A stretch of DNA of 64,000 nucleotides from Pyrus communis (lineage: Eukaryota > Streptophyta > Magnoliopsida > Rosales > Rosaceae): the NCBI RefSeq assembly GCF_963583255.1, contig NC_084806.1, forward strand, positions 26,880,735-26,944,734. The letters are read 5' to 3'. A program made the translations under genes and the position numbers. Position 1 is the stretch's first letter, and every line of letters starts with the position of its first letter. Positions 34,939 through 46,000 of this stretch are shown piece after piece. The notes under the pieces were generated by a model that saw only the letters and a program-made list of their open reading frames with translations, was not told the DNA's origin and made no database searches.

Positions 34939-36909
34939 TGATAGGAGCATTTTCATGCGACTTAAATGGCTTGTTCTCGTGCATTTACGTTATGTTTCTT
35001 TAGTTATTTTAGTACTTTAAGCTATTTTCGTGTGTTTGTAGGTCGAAAGGGCTAAAGGAGCAAAAAGATGCATTTTGGAGACTTTTGGAGCACTTTTGGG
35101 CTAAGGACGGATAGCTTATGCTTGAAGCCAAAGTGTTGGACGAAATTGAAGACCTAATTGGAGCCAAAGTGTTGGAACCTTGTTCTCTTTAGTTTTAGGA
35201 CATTTAAACCTTTCCTAATCCCAATCATGCCATGCATAACACACATCCATTCTAACACATTGTCATTGCACATGCATTTCCTTCATTAGTTAACCCACAT
35301 GCACTTATCACTTATCATCACCACATATCATATCACTTAATCACTTATCACTTATCATCACCACTTAACCACTTATCATATCATAACCACATATCATATC
35401 ACTTATCACTTATCACTTAACATATCATCCACCTACTTCACCTACAACATCCACTTCACCTACAACATCCACCTACTTCACCTACAACATCCACCTACTT
35501 CACCTACAACATCCACTTCACCTACAACATCCACCTACTTCACCTACAAATGACATAGCCATATGTTCCCTCCACTACTCCTATAAATACCCTTGCATTC
35601 ATTCATTCATGGACATCTCATTTTCATACACAACACATTACAAACACATTCTCCCTTCCCTAGCCGTGAGCTTCCCATCTCTCCCCTTATAATCCAAACA
35701 CCATTTTTCCATTCCACACTTCCATCCCCCAAACCAATTATCCCTAGACCTTATGCTATTGTGCCGCAACAAAGAAGGAGAAAGAAGAGAGGAGAAGCCT
35801 TGGACGTTTTGGCTATTCAAGCTTGGATTGTTGGAGCGTTTCTAGGTGTATTCAATCTTTGTTTTCAATGTTTAATTTATATTCTCTTTGTTTTGTTGTA
35901 AACATGAGGAGCTAAACTTGTTTTAGCTAGGGGAGACTTTGAAACCATGATTATATTTGCAATATGAATTGATTAATTCCAGTTGTGATTTCATAAATTG
36001 TGAATGCAATTTACTTAACCGTTTGATGGATAACTTATTCTTGTTTGTTGATTTAAGGGTGCACACTTAGTTTGCATGCATGAATTTGGGGCTAGAATAT
36101 AAGGGAGTTTCACATAATCGTTACAAACTTATATTCACAAATAGTTAAGGTTGTTTTCACAATCATGTTAAGTAAATTCCTAGCATGAGTATCATGATGT
36201 CATAGTTACAAGTGCTTTGTCAATACTTATGATTTTCATAGAACGTAATGATCTTTGATTGTATCTCTATTATGATGTCATGTAGGGGACTTTTGAAGAA
36301 TGCTTTGGGTTGTCGTATGATGTCATCCAATCCAATAACTTAAGGAAAATCTGAGGGTTAATTAGTGATGTCACGGTTAATCTAGGGTGTTGAGGTTCAT
36401 GGTTTATCGAAAAGCAACTGGAAATCAATTTGTATGCAAGTGTGTCATGTGTGGAGAAGGACCCTCTAGCTAGCTAATCACCCATCCATATCCCCAAATT
36501 CGTCCAAAGTTTACTTAAGTCTTTTAGTTACTTGTTTTTCTTTTAAATTCGTCAAAAACCTAATCCCCTTTATTTAGTTGTGTCAAATCTGTCCTAATTG
36601 TGAGTTTGAGTGTTTTTGAGTCAAAACCAATTCTATTTTCGTCCAAGTCAAGTCCTAGAGTCTAAATTGAGTCTTTTTTTATTGTTTTGAGTTGTTTTGA
36701 GTCTTTTAAGTTTGTTTTGAGTCATACAAGTTTAGTTAAGAGTCTTTTGATTTTGTTTACGTGTTTTGAAGTATATTTTTACATCTTTGAGTCAGTTTTC
36801 ATTAGATTAGCAATCCCTCCTAATCCCCGGCCAAGAACGATCCCTACTTATAACTATACTACAATTGTCAAACGAGGGTTTAATTTGTGCGCGTATAAAT
36901 CTCGCATCA
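34939..36909 (+). repeat. 3' LTR of element 1 (1971 bp)
   Basis: Ends TCGCATCA followed by the target duplication GGTAA. One base longer than the 5' LTR. It repeats every feature of that LTR, including the TATA box at 35582-35589. Confidence 0.95.
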
Positions 36910-36914
36910 GGTAA

Positions 36915-37620
36915 CAAAATGTGTTTGTAGTCATGGATATTTTTGTCGGCACAATCTTCTATCTCTTGACAAAATTGGTTTCGTTGGAAAAGACAAATAT
37001 TTTATAGGATAAATTACATAATACTACTTTAACTATGGGTCGAACCATAATTTCATACCTCATGTTTTAAACATTGTAATGTCATACCTCAATTTATAAA
37101 TTCGTTGCAATGTCAGACATCCGTGAATTAATCCGTTAAATTGAATGTTAAGTGATAAAGTGACAAATGCAGATCCATATTTTTCTTACGAAAACCAATA
37201 GAAAAAAAAATATTTTAAAAACTTTTTTTTTTTTTCTGCCAACAAAAAAAATATATAAAATAAATCAATTAAAAAATAATTAAAGAGGAGTGGGGGCCCA
37301 CCCCAACAGCTCACCCTTCTTCCCCCTCCGTAATCGCTCCCTTCCTCATTTTCAAGCTGCAACAGCAGCCAAGGTGCAGCCCTTCGGCAACGACAGTGCC
37401 GCTTTGTTCAACCACCAAAAAAACCCCAAAATTGATATTCCTAGAATCCTCTTCATATCCAGTCAGAATCTCTATCTTATTCCATCAAATTCGAAGTTAA
37501 CAGGCTTGAATTTCAGATTGAGGTCGTGAAAGTTCGTGGGTTTTTCGGTGGATTTCCTCAGGTTAAATTTAATTTAATACTACACATGCTTATATAACTA
37601 CAGTACAATTCAATACTTTA
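36915..37620. other. Interval between elements 1 and 2; possible Mutator-like end
   Basis: GGATAAATTACATAATACTA (37017) and the following ACCTCATG/TGTCATACCTC text resemble the long terminal repeats of Mutator-like elements. A GC-richer piece (about 37290-37530) with a short open frame follows and ends TTTCCTCAG|GTTAAATT like a splice junction. I could not find the matching right end. No gene is claimed. Confidence 0.3.
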
Positions 37621-37639
37621 TTTATTGATAAATTTCGAA

Positions 37640-37952
37640 TGTACATCTAGAAGCTGAATGCCCAAGCAATCTGAAACATAGGAACAATGAGAATGCATTG
37701 AAAAATGACAATCCTTCATTCAATCGAGCCATCTGCACATGTAGAAGTAGAAAGTAAGTGGAAGTATTAATATCTACAAAAGCTAATAATGCACCATAGC
37801 ATGCAATTGCAGGAATTTGTAAACCATGTAATCCAAACTTAATTATGCAATAACTGATACCCAAAGTCCAGTAGTACTTAGAAATAAAAGGAGCAGGAAG
37901 TACGTGAACCAGCTATGTAACTGATAACTACTAGACATGGCCGAACGTAGAT
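37640..37952 (-). pseudogene. NIPA8-like magnesium transporter remnant, 3' exons
   Basis: Minus-strand pieces encode AMSSSYQLHSWFTY followed by an FLLLLFLSTTGLW-type membrane segment (exon about 37861-37952), then after GTATCA...GTGCAG an exon from 37732 starting MARLNEGLSFFNA. The frame then needs a one-base change near 37695 to read ILIVPMFQIAWAF. These are C-terminal transmembrane regions of plant NIPA8-type Mg transporters (DUF803). The one-base deletion, a decayed acceptor (CTTGCAAG) before the first exon and a stop soon after AWAF show a non-functional copy. The rest of the gene lies beyond element 2 at 51.6-53.2 kb, on the same strand and in the right order. Confidence 0.75.
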
Positions 37953-38307
37953 CTTGCAAGAAAAAACAAAGGAATTAGAAACACTTACGTTACTGTTTGG
38001 GCCCAAAATATTATTGCTAGGCCGAGCAGCAGGATGTGCTCGGCCCAAGGAGATGATAAATACTATGGGCCGAATAATAGGGCCCGGGCCAGCTAACAGG
38101 GTCGACCAAATCCTATCATAGGTAGTCCAGATAAATAGAAAGGTCGAGGGAGTCCTGGTGCAACTAGGATTCTCGACCAGCAAGGAATGAAGTCCCGAAA
38201 AGAAGGAAAATTCAGAATCCCAGTAGGAGTAGGTTTGTTCGAGGAAGAAGCGAAATGGGACAAGGACTCCCAATCCAAATCGGAGTCGGTTTCAAGGAAT
38301 GGGGCAC

Positions 38308-38315
38308 TATAAATA
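38308..38315 (+). promoter_or_regulatory. TATA box of the element 2 LTR promoter
   Basis: TATAAATA in GGCACTATAAATACAAG; the same sequence is at 50930-50937 in the 3' LTR. Transcription should begin around 38340. Confidence 0.75.
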
Positions 38316-38423
38316 CAAGAAATCATGCAAACAGAAAGGACCTTCACAATCAGCATACAATTGCCCTGCGCAAAACCTCTCAAACACCTTGAGATTTTTC
38401 CTTTTCTTTTCCCCGCCGACACA

Positions 38424-38548
38424 CCTTCAGTTTGGATAAACAGCACTGTGGAAGCACCCGGCGAGCATCTTCAGTTTGGATAAACAGCACTGCTGCCGCA
38501 GAATCAGCCGACCGAGAAGCACCTTCAGTTTGGATAAACAGCACTGCG
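38424..38548 (+). repeat. Three 24-bp direct repeats in the LTR transcript leader
   Basis: CTTCAGTTTGGATAAACAGC plus ACTG, three copies at about 45- and 54-bp spacing, all identical. They lie about 110-230 bp after the TATA box and are kept in the 3' LTR (about 51047-51170). Confidence 0.9.
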
Positions 38549-39119
38549 TCGAAGTCGACCGGTTATCTATCTAAGTCTCGGCCGAGAAGGGTTTTCGAAC
38601 CTTTATTGGCAGAGGTCACCTTGCTAGCTTTTTCGGCATAGTCAGGTGTTACGAATCGCATTGCTCGGCGTACAGGACGCCGAGTTATTTTATGATTGGA
38701 TACTTACAAGTAGGTTTTAGGGTTCGGCATTCCGACGGCCGAACTACGTTTACCATCAAGACATACATCACGTTCGAGTACCTGTGCCCATACAGTTTGG
38801 TCTCGATTCGACGTGCTTATACTCTTACGAATATAATCACGGTGACCGAATCGGGCTCCGACGATTATTGAACTCTGCAGAATTAGCAGCCTTGTCTTCA
38901 GGCTGTAGAACTCAGAGACCGAGAGTGTTCCTTCCTCGGTCGCAATCGCAAGATAGAGAAGTCAACGACGCGCTCCAAGCGACATCAACAAATTTTACTC
39001 CTCGGCCGAGCTCGGCCGACGAGTTGGCACACCCCGTATTCAACCGAAGGACGTAGTTAGCTTACTAGTTACTCGGCCTGTGCGCCACGTAGGTTTTGTA
39101 ATTATTAGGGTCAACATTT

Positions 39120-39138
39120 TGGCACGCCCAGTGGGACC
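39120..39138 (+). other. Primer-binding site of element 2
   Basis: TGGCACGCCCAGTGGGACC begins four bases after the LTR end, with the universal TGG start that pairs with a tRNA CCA end. I could not assign the tRNA from memory. Confidence 0.75.
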
Positions 39139-39162
39139 ATTTGTGCTAAACCTTCGGAGTTC

Positions 39163-39744
39163 ATGACCATTGAGACACGGTCTACGAAGCAGAAAACAAC
39201 CATGGGAAAGTCAACGACTGACTTGCCAGTGCAAGGCCTTGGGCAGGATTTGCACTCTACAAAAAATCCGATCATAATTGCGCCGCCCGAGGCCACAAGT
39301 GTAACACGCCGAGAGAATGAAGTCTGTCTCGGCGGGCAACCTTACAACCCCGCAGTCCCGAATCAAACAGCTGGAATGTTCATGGAAGGGATTGTGGAAG
39401 ATTGTGATGACGATGGTGGGGAAGGTTTCGATCCACCAACTAGGACATTCCTTCGGAGACGACTGGATGAACAATATCGTCAGGTCGAGCAGTCGATTGG
39501 TCAGAAGATGAATGATTTGCTAGACGCAATACGTAGTAACAGCGATACACAGACCAGAATGCTTGAACTATTGGTTAGTAAAGCCTTCGAAGATGGCCAG
39601 GTCGGCCAGCCTCGGCAGCTCCCGACGAATGTGCCTATACCAGCCGAGAGAGGGTCCGCTCGGCCGCAACCAGTCCCCTTGGAAAGAAGAGGACCAGGAA
39701 ATAGAGCCGAGGGACAAGCCGGGGAGAAGAAGTCGCTTCCATAA
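39163..39744 (+). CDS. Gag N-terminal part, element 2
   Basis: A 193-codon frame beginning at the first ATG after the primer site. It has an acidic patch (EDCDDDGGEGFD), then a likely coiled coil (about residues 98-150: RRRLDEQYRQVEQSIGQKMN), and a Pro/Arg-rich tail. It should be the N-terminal region of the structural Gag polyprotein that assembles the cytoplasmic virus-like particle. The frame ends at TAA 39742-39744, whereas the capsid part continues in another frame that is open from about 39705. The gag is therefore split by a frame change in 39705-39741. I saw no standard slippery heptamer there, so damage is more likely than programmed frameshifting. Confidence 0.7.
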   Translation: MTIETRSTKQKTTMGKSTTDLPVQGLGQDLHSTKNPIIIAPPEATSVTRRENEVCLGGQPYNPAVPNQTAGMFMEGIVEDCDDDGGEGFDPPTRTFLRRRLDEQYRQVEQSIGQKMNDLLDAIRSNSDTQTRMLELLVSKAFEDGQVGQPRQLPTNVPIPAERGSARPQPVPLERRGPGNRAEGQAGEKKSLP

Positions 39745-39746
39745 AC

Positions 39747-40880
39747 GTGACCGAAGTCCAGAGAATGATAGATTCGGCCCTAAAAAAAGGGCCGAAGTTT
39801 CCAAAATTCATTCACCCATACCCGGCCTATGTGGAAAGGTTTGAATACCCACGAGGATTTAAGATCCCCGATTTCAGCCTCTTCGCCGGGGAATCATCTT
39901 TATCCTCACTAGAGCATGTGGCTCGGTTCACAGCGCAGTGTGGGGACGTCAATAGCGATTTCTACAAACTACGGCTGTTTAACTTTTCACTGACGGGCTC
40001 AGCCTTCGCCTGGTACATTAATCTTCCACCCAACTCCGTGCAGAGTTGGGAAGAGTTGGTCGAAAAGTTCCATGAACAATTCTATCGGCCAGGGATGGAG
40101 ATGTCCGTATCATCATTGGCCAGGATGGCTCAAGCATCTGACGAATCTCCGATGGAATACCTAACGAGGTTTAAATCGGCCAGGAATTGGTGCCGAGTGC
40201 CACTCCCCGAAGTGGAATTCGTCAGGATCGCCCTCAACGGATTAGACGTGGAGTACAAAAAGAAGTTCCTGGGGGCAAATATTCGAGATATGTACGAACT
40301 TGCTCAACATGTCGAACAATATGATTATCTACTCCGAGAAGAAAAGATATCAAAGTCACCATCCCGAGGGACGTTGTATAAGAACCCCACGGTTAGCTAT
40401 GCATCGGCCGAAAGTGAAGAACCTCAGTATGCTAGTGTGGATGCGGCCGAGATAGTAATAGACAAACCCTATGTTTGCAAGGCTTTGGCGCAAGTAAATA
40501 CCAAAGACGCCAAAACCCGTTTGGCCGCCGAGGAAACGAGTAAGTCATCAAAAGTATACACTTTTGATATCACCAAAGCTGATGCAATTTTCGATCAATT
40601 ATTGGCAGCAAAAATCATCAAGCTTCGACCGGGACATACTATCCCTAAGGCCGATGAATTAAAAGGAAAGATATACTGCAAGTATCATAATTCTAATAAG
40701 CATGCAACCAATAATTGTGTTGTGTTCCGGGACACAATTCAAAGTTGGATCGAAAAAGGAAAGTTGAAATTTCCGGAAAAGATGGCGGTCGATGTTAATC
40801 CTTTCCCTTCAACAACGATTGGTATGGTGGATGCTCACCTTCCCAGAAACAAAGGGAAGGCCGAATATGTCCCGGTGTAG
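39747..40880 (+). CDS. Gag capsid and zinc-knuckle part, element 2
   Basis: A 377-codon open segment carrying the retrotransposon capsid domain (LTGSAFAWYINLPPNSVQSW about residues 82-101; EKFHEQFYRPGME; MAQASDESPMEYLTRFKSAR). It ends in a zinc-knuckle variant CKYHNSNKHATNNC (C-X2-H-X4-H-X4-C). This packages the element RNA. The listed start is a GTG; the real protein probably begins in the upstream N-terminal frame, since codons before it are open back to about 39705. It stops at TAG 40878-40880, and the very next codons are open in the same frame into the protease region. One in-frame UAG is thus all that separates gag from pro, through either readthrough or a nonsense mutation. Confidence 0.85.
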   Translation: MTEVQRMIDSALKKGPKFPKFIHPYPAYVERFEYPRGFKIPDFSLFAGESSLSSLEHVARFTAQCGDVNSDFYKLRLFNFSLTGSAFAWYINLPPNSVQSWEELVEKFHEQFYRPGMEMSVSSLARMAQASDESPMEYLTRFKSARNWCRVPLPEVEFVRIALNGLDVEYKKKFLGANIRDMYELAQHVEQYDYLLREEKISKSPSRGTLYKNPTVSYASAESEEPQYASVDAAEIVIDKPYVCKALAQVNTKDAKTRLAAEETSKSSKVYTFDITKADAIFDQLLAAKIIKLRPGHTIPKADELKGKIYCKYHNSNKHATNNCVVFRDTIQSWIEKGKLKFPEKMAVDVNPFPSTTIGMVDAHLPRNKGKAEYVPV

Positions 40881-43079
40881 CATATCCGTAAACGGAATGG
40901 TCAAACAAGACTAAAGCTTGATATATTTTCAAATGCACCACCAACGGAACAATCGGTGCGACCCGCCGATGAGCCGATGACGAGGTCAAATTCCGACGAA
41001 ACTTGTGGATTGAAGGTTTTATGTGACCATTGTAAAACACCAGTTGAACCTGGGAAGAAATCTTCAACACTACCAACGGCCCCTACGGCGTCGTCAAAGG
41101 GATTAGGTCCACGACGTCAAGTGTTCGACCGACTCGGCCCACAAGTAAAGCCGAAAGAACAGACCTCGGTCAGGCGGCGTCTTGACTTCGACGCACCATT
41201 CTATAATGAGGATTATTATTCGCGCAATACGAACAGTTCGGGCTCGCCAGTTGATCGCAAAACTTTCAAGCCACCCAGGACATCAGATCAACGCTGGTAC
41301 AGTTACAACTCTCCAACTGGCTTGTATACGGCGCTATCTAAATCCCAAAAACGTCGCCGCCAACGGATAGATTGCATGGCTCGGCGACGAGAAGCGCAGG
41401 CTAGCCCGGCCAACCAATGGCAACCAAAAAAGGCCGTGGAAGATATTAGCGAACGGCCAACCCCGACTATCATGACCGAGTTAGCCGAAGGGAAGGAAGT
41501 AGCGAATGCTGATTTCGAAACCACCATTGAGGAGGCTGAGAAACGTATTAAAATCCTTCTCCGGCCTGGGGAAACGAGAGCTCGTCTAGAGTACTTTACA
41601 CAAGAGGCCGAAAGGAAACTTTCTCCGTTACCACCGCGTGAGCCGTTTATCAAAATACGGCGCAACTTACACCCTCCATTCCTCGGTGCATCCATGGAAT
41701 ACATGCGAGAATTTCATAAGAAATACTCCGCAAATGACTTGTACGGACTCCCTAAGGCATGTCAGGAAGCCCTCGACTTAGCGCTAACTTGTCCTGATGC
41801 CGAGCAAATTATCCAGAAAACTTCGGATCCAGCCATTAAAGCTAGGTTTCAACATATACGGGAGGCTCGGGTCCTTGGTTTTGAGGTTGATCCTTATACA
41901 GATATTGACGCCGCCGAATTACCCTTTTCGCTCGAAGACCTTCAGCATTTACGCTATCATTTCGAAGTCTTCTCGGCTGTATCGCTCTTCGGCCTCACAG
42001 CCGACGAGGAAAAACGGATAGCACGATTGGATACCTATCTAGACACGAGGAACGCCCGTATTGCATATGAAGAACGAGCCCGTGTAACAAAGGACCAACG
42101 TAAATCTTCGGCAGTCCACATCGTCGAAGGAAATGGCTCACCCGCACTCGATTTAGTTCCCACGTCTCGGATACCGGCTCTTACCGAGGAACTCAAAAGT
42201 TTGATCGAGGATTTTCCGACGACTACTACTGAGGTTAGTTCTGCAGACGACGACGACCACGATCCAATGGGTCCCTCGGTCCTCGAACATATGGATATCA
42301 GTATGGTCCACGTCCTACCAACCGAATTCCAGCCAGGTACCCACCAGTCGAATTTTTTGGACGGGGACGTAGTTACCGAGGAAGCAACGCAAGTAGACTT
42401 CGTCGCAAACGACGACGATAGAGAAAACCGAAGCGGGGACAACCTTACGGCAGCTTTGGCCGAGCTATTTCCCCGCTCCCCCTCGGTTAATCTCCAACAC
42501 CTGAAGCCGTTGTATGTCACGGCTCACATCGAAGGATTTCCCATTTCTAAGGTGTTCGTCGACTGTGGTGCCACAGTCAACATTATGCCGATCTCCGTCA
42601 TGAAGGCTTTACGCCGTTCTGATAGTGAACTCATTCCGTCAGGGATCACTATGAGCAGCTTCGTAGGTGATAAGTCACAGACCAAAGGAGTACTCCCGTT
42701 GGAAGTCAGCATTGCCGGTCGTCAACACATGACGGCTTTCTTTGTCATTGATTCCAAGACCGATTATAACGCATTACTTGGTCGCGACTGGATCCACCAA
42801 ACCAGTTGCATTCCGTCATCACTTTACCAAGTCCTCATCTTTTGGGATGGCAAATCGGTCGTGGTCCACCCAGCCGATAACCAGCCATTTGAAACCAACA
42901 TGATTCAAGCTCGCTATTACGATGATCACGTCGGCTACATCACCCTCCAAGGCCTTAACGAGGATGGGCGGCCGACGAGAATTTCGGTACAGAAAGTAAT
43001 TGAGGTCGGCGCCGAGACTGTCCAACAGGATTCGGCGAGACTTGGTTTGGCAGATCTAGTCACCAATGCCGATGATTGA
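40881..43079 (+). CDS. Protease region of element 2 pol
   Basis: Open in the gag frame from directly after the UAG to TGA 43077-43079. The N-terminal two-thirds is a linker with Arg-rich and acidic stretches. The retropepsin is near the C-terminus: the catalytic motif FVDCGATVNIMP has its Asp at codon 536 counted from 40956, and the flap-side DYNALLGRDWIH motif is about 75 residues later. It should act as a dimer to cut Gag-Pol. DCGA in place of DTGA or DSGA is unusual for cellular aspartic proteases but is seen in Tat-type elements. There is no ATG near its start, so it depends on readthrough or fusion with gag. The next frame (+1) begins 14 bp before its stop. Confidence 0.85.
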   Translation, partial: HIRKRNGQTRLKLDIFSNAPPTEQSVRPADEPMTRSNSDETCGLKVLCDHCKTPVEPGKKSSTLPTAPTASSKGLGPRRQVFDRLGPQVKPKEQTSVRRRLDFDAPFYNEDYYSRNTNSSGSPVDRKTFKPPRTSDQRWYSYNSPTGLYTALSKSQKRRRQRIDCMARRREAQASPANQWQPKKAVEDISERPTPTIMTELAEGKEVANADFETTIEEAEKRIKILLRPGETRARLEYFTQEAERKLSPLPPREPFIKIRRNLHPPFLGASMEYMREFHKKYSANDLYGLPKACQEALDLALTCPDAEQIIQKTSDPAIKARFQHIREARVLGFEVDPYTDIDAAELPFSLEDLQHLRYHFEVFSAVSLFGLTADEEKRIARLDTYLDTRNARIAYEERARVTKDQRKSSAVHIVEGNGSPALDLVPTSRIPALTEELKSLIEDFPTTTTEVSSADDDDHDPMGPSVLEHMDISMVHVLPTEFQPGTHQSNFLDGDVVTEEATQVDFVANDDDRENRSGDNLTAALAELFPRSPSVNLQHLKPLYVTAHIEGFPISKVFVDCGATVNIMPISVMKALRRSDSELIPSGITMSSFVGDKSQTKGVLPLEVSIAGRQHMTAFFVIDSKTDYNALLGRDWIHQTSCIPSSLYQVLIFWDGKSVVVHPADNQPFETNMIQARYYDDHVGYITLQGLNEDGRPTRISVQKVIEVGAETVQQDSARLGLADLVTNADD

Positions 43080-46000
43080 GCACACCACGCAAGAAAGGCG
43101 TCAGGCCGCGATTTCATCTACAATGGAACGTCTGCTGGCCCATTGGTACGCCATTACCAAGCAACCACACTCTGGCGTCAATTTAATCGAATTTCTGGCC
43201 GAAGCAGATAACGGCCCCGTTCTATCTTTCGATAAAGTTCAGGCTGCGCCAGCCGAACTTGAAGACCATCGACCTCAAGTCAAGGACCCGTTAGAGGAAG
43301 TTAACGTAGGCACGGCCGAGGACCCTCGAACATTGTTTATTAGCGCGTTACTCCCACCGTCCATGAAGGTCGAACTACGGAAGTTACTCCACGAATTTAA
43401 AGATTGCTTCGCGTGGAGCTATCATGAAATGCCAGGCCTCGACCGAAACCTTGTAGAGCATGAGCTACGCATCAAGGAGGGGTGTAAACCTTTTCGACAG
43501 CCTCATCGCCGATTTTCGAACGAAGTACAGCTCGGCATTAAGGAAGAATTAGTTCGGCTTCTAAAAGCCGGATTTATTAGGACCGCTCGGTATGTCGAAT
43601 GGTTGGCCAATATCGTCCCCGTGTTAAAGAAAAACGGTGCCCTTCGCATTTGCATCGATTTCCGTAATCTAAATCTGGCTACTCCCAAGGACGAATATAC
43701 AATGCCGATCTCAGATTTATTAATTGATGCCGCAGCTAATCATGAACTGCTATCGTTTATGGACGGTCATGCAGGTTACAACCAGATTTTCATCGCCGAA
43801 GCTGACGTCCACAAGACAGCTTTCCGTTGCCCGGGGGCACTTGGTACTTATGAATGGGTCGTCATGCCGTTCGGCCTCAAGAATGCCGGCGCCACATACC
43901 AACGAGCCATGAATATGATCTTCCACGACTTAATCGGTACAATCGTCGAAGTTTATATCGATGATGTGGTCGTAAAATCCAAACGTCGTCAAACACATCT
44001 GGACGACCTGAGGCAAGCGTTCCTTCGCATGCGCAAGAACAACCTCAAGATGAACCCGGCCAAGTGTGCTTTCGGTGTTTCGGCCGGTAATTTCCTAGGA
44101 TTTTTAGTGCACCACCGCGGTATCGAAGTCGACGAAAATAAAGCTCGTGCCATCATTAGCGCCCCACCACCGACGACAAAGAAGCAGCTCCAGTCGTTAC
44201 TCGGGCAGATAAATTTCCTCCGTCGCTTCATCGCCAATTCGGCGGGTAAGATGAAGGCATTCTCTACGCTCTTAAAACTTAAGGATACCGACAAATTTGA
44301 ATGGCGCGAAGAGCATCAAATGGCATTTACGCAAATCAAGGTGGCCCTTTCAACCCCACCCGTGCTCGTTCCACCATGTCGCAACAAACCCCTTAAATTA
44401 TACATTTCGGCAGCTACTGAATCCATTGGTTGTCTCCTCGCTCAAGACAACAATGGAGGGCGTGAACAAGCGATCTTTTATCTTAGCCGAAATCTGAATG
44501 CACCAGAGCTCAATTACTCCCCTGTCGAAAAACTGTGCTTAGCTTTGTTTTTTGCTGCATCCAAGCTTCGGCATTACATGCTCCCATCAGTAACGCAGGT
44601 CATCGCCCAAACAGACGTAATTCAATACATGCTCACTCGGCCTATTGTCAAAGGCCGAATCGGGAAATGGACGCTCGCGTTATCCGAGTTCAGCCTTCAG
44701 TATGTACCCCAAAAACCCGTCAAGGGGCAAGCTCTCGCCGATTTCTTGGCCCAACACCCTTCCCCTTATGGTTCTGAGGAAGACAACGTCGATATCGGTT
44801 TAATCACCACGCGCGATAGTCATTGGACTATGCATTTTGATGGTTCCAGCACTTCGACCTCGGCGGGTGTGGGCATTGTAATTCAATCGCCTGACCACTG
44901 CCGATGGTATTTTTCTCTCAAGTTAGATTTCAGCTGCACCAATAATCAGGCCGAATATGAAGCCCTCATTATCGGCCTCCACGTTTTACACGATCTACGG
45001 GCCTCCCGCGTTCTCGTCCTCGGTGATTCCGAACTTGTGATTAACCAGATAAACGACCTGTTTCGTTGCATGAGTTGTACTTTAGCGCCCTATCACATGG
45101 TCGCCACCTACCTGGCCGAGTCGTTCGAACGGATCACATTTGAACACATTTCACGCATCCACAACACAGACGCCGACGAACTCGCCCAGATCGCCTCCGG
45201 AGCACAACTCATGAGGGGCAAGCTAGGCCGAATTGCAGTCACAAGTCTGCGCTCGTACCCAGCCTTGATCAATCGGCAAACTCTCCAGCGCGCACACGTA
45301 ATACGTACAAGGGTAATGTCTCTCCCATCCCTACTAGAACGAGGAGATCCCGTGGAAATATGTGCCGTCGAAGTAGAACCAGATGATTGGAGAAGGACGA
45401 TGTTACGATACCTCGATAACCCCAATGGGAAACATGACCGAAGAACGAAGGTCCACGCCACGAATTACGTGTCGTACCAAAATGAGTTATACCGCAAGGG
45501 CGAGGACGGGTTACTATTATTGTGCCTCGGCCCACAAGAGGCCACCCAAGTAATGGCCGAGGTACATGAAGGAATTTGTGGGGCACATCAGTCCGGACGA
45601 AAGATGCGTTGGTTGCTCCGACGACACGGTTATTTTTGGCCCAATATATTAAAAGATTGCATCGAATATGCACGGAGGTGCGTACCATGCCAAATTCATG
45701 GACCTGTACAGAGAGCCCCGGCCGAATTACTACACTCGGTCACTCAACCTTGGCCGTTCAGGGGTTGGGCAATGGACGTAATTGGCAAAATCACGCCATC
45801 ATCAGGGGCAGCGAAACACGCGTGGATAATGGTAGCAACTGACTATTTCACTAAGTGGGTCGAGGCAAGGTCATACGCTGAATTAACTGCTAAAGAGGTA
45901 TGCAACTTCGTAGAGGAGAATATTGTGACCAGATTCGGCGTGGCAGAAACGATCATAACTGATAATGGTACTATATTTACGGCCGATAGGTTTAGGGAAT

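Larger units (their letters stand above)
27645..36909 (+). mobile_element. Element 1: very young non-autonomous LTR retrotransposon (Athila-like)
   Basis: Two direct LTRs with TG...CA ends flank a 5.32-kb interior. Perfect 5-bp target duplications GGTAA lie at 27640-27644 and 36910-36914. The interior has a tRNA-Asp primer site, a gag-like frame with one internal stop, an antisense coiled-coil frame, about 3 kb without sense coding capacity, and a polypurine tract. No protease, reverse transcriptase or integrase is visible, so it must have moved with enzymes from another element. Confidence 0.95.
37994..39116 (+). repeat. 5' LTR of element 2 (1123 bp)
   Basis: Starts TGTTTGGGCCCAAAATATT and ends TTATTAGGGTCAACA. 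It has about 145 bp (within 38857-39007) missing from the 3' LTR. CTTCAGTTTGGATAAACAGC followed by ACTG occurs three times (about 38425, 38469 and 38523), just downstream of the promoter. Confidence 0.95.

Noticed and set aside
37878..38446. Minus-strand frames of 117-131 codons, recurring at 50518-51068
   Set aside because: They are the same LTR sequence of element 2 in both places; no homology or codon bias supports a gene.
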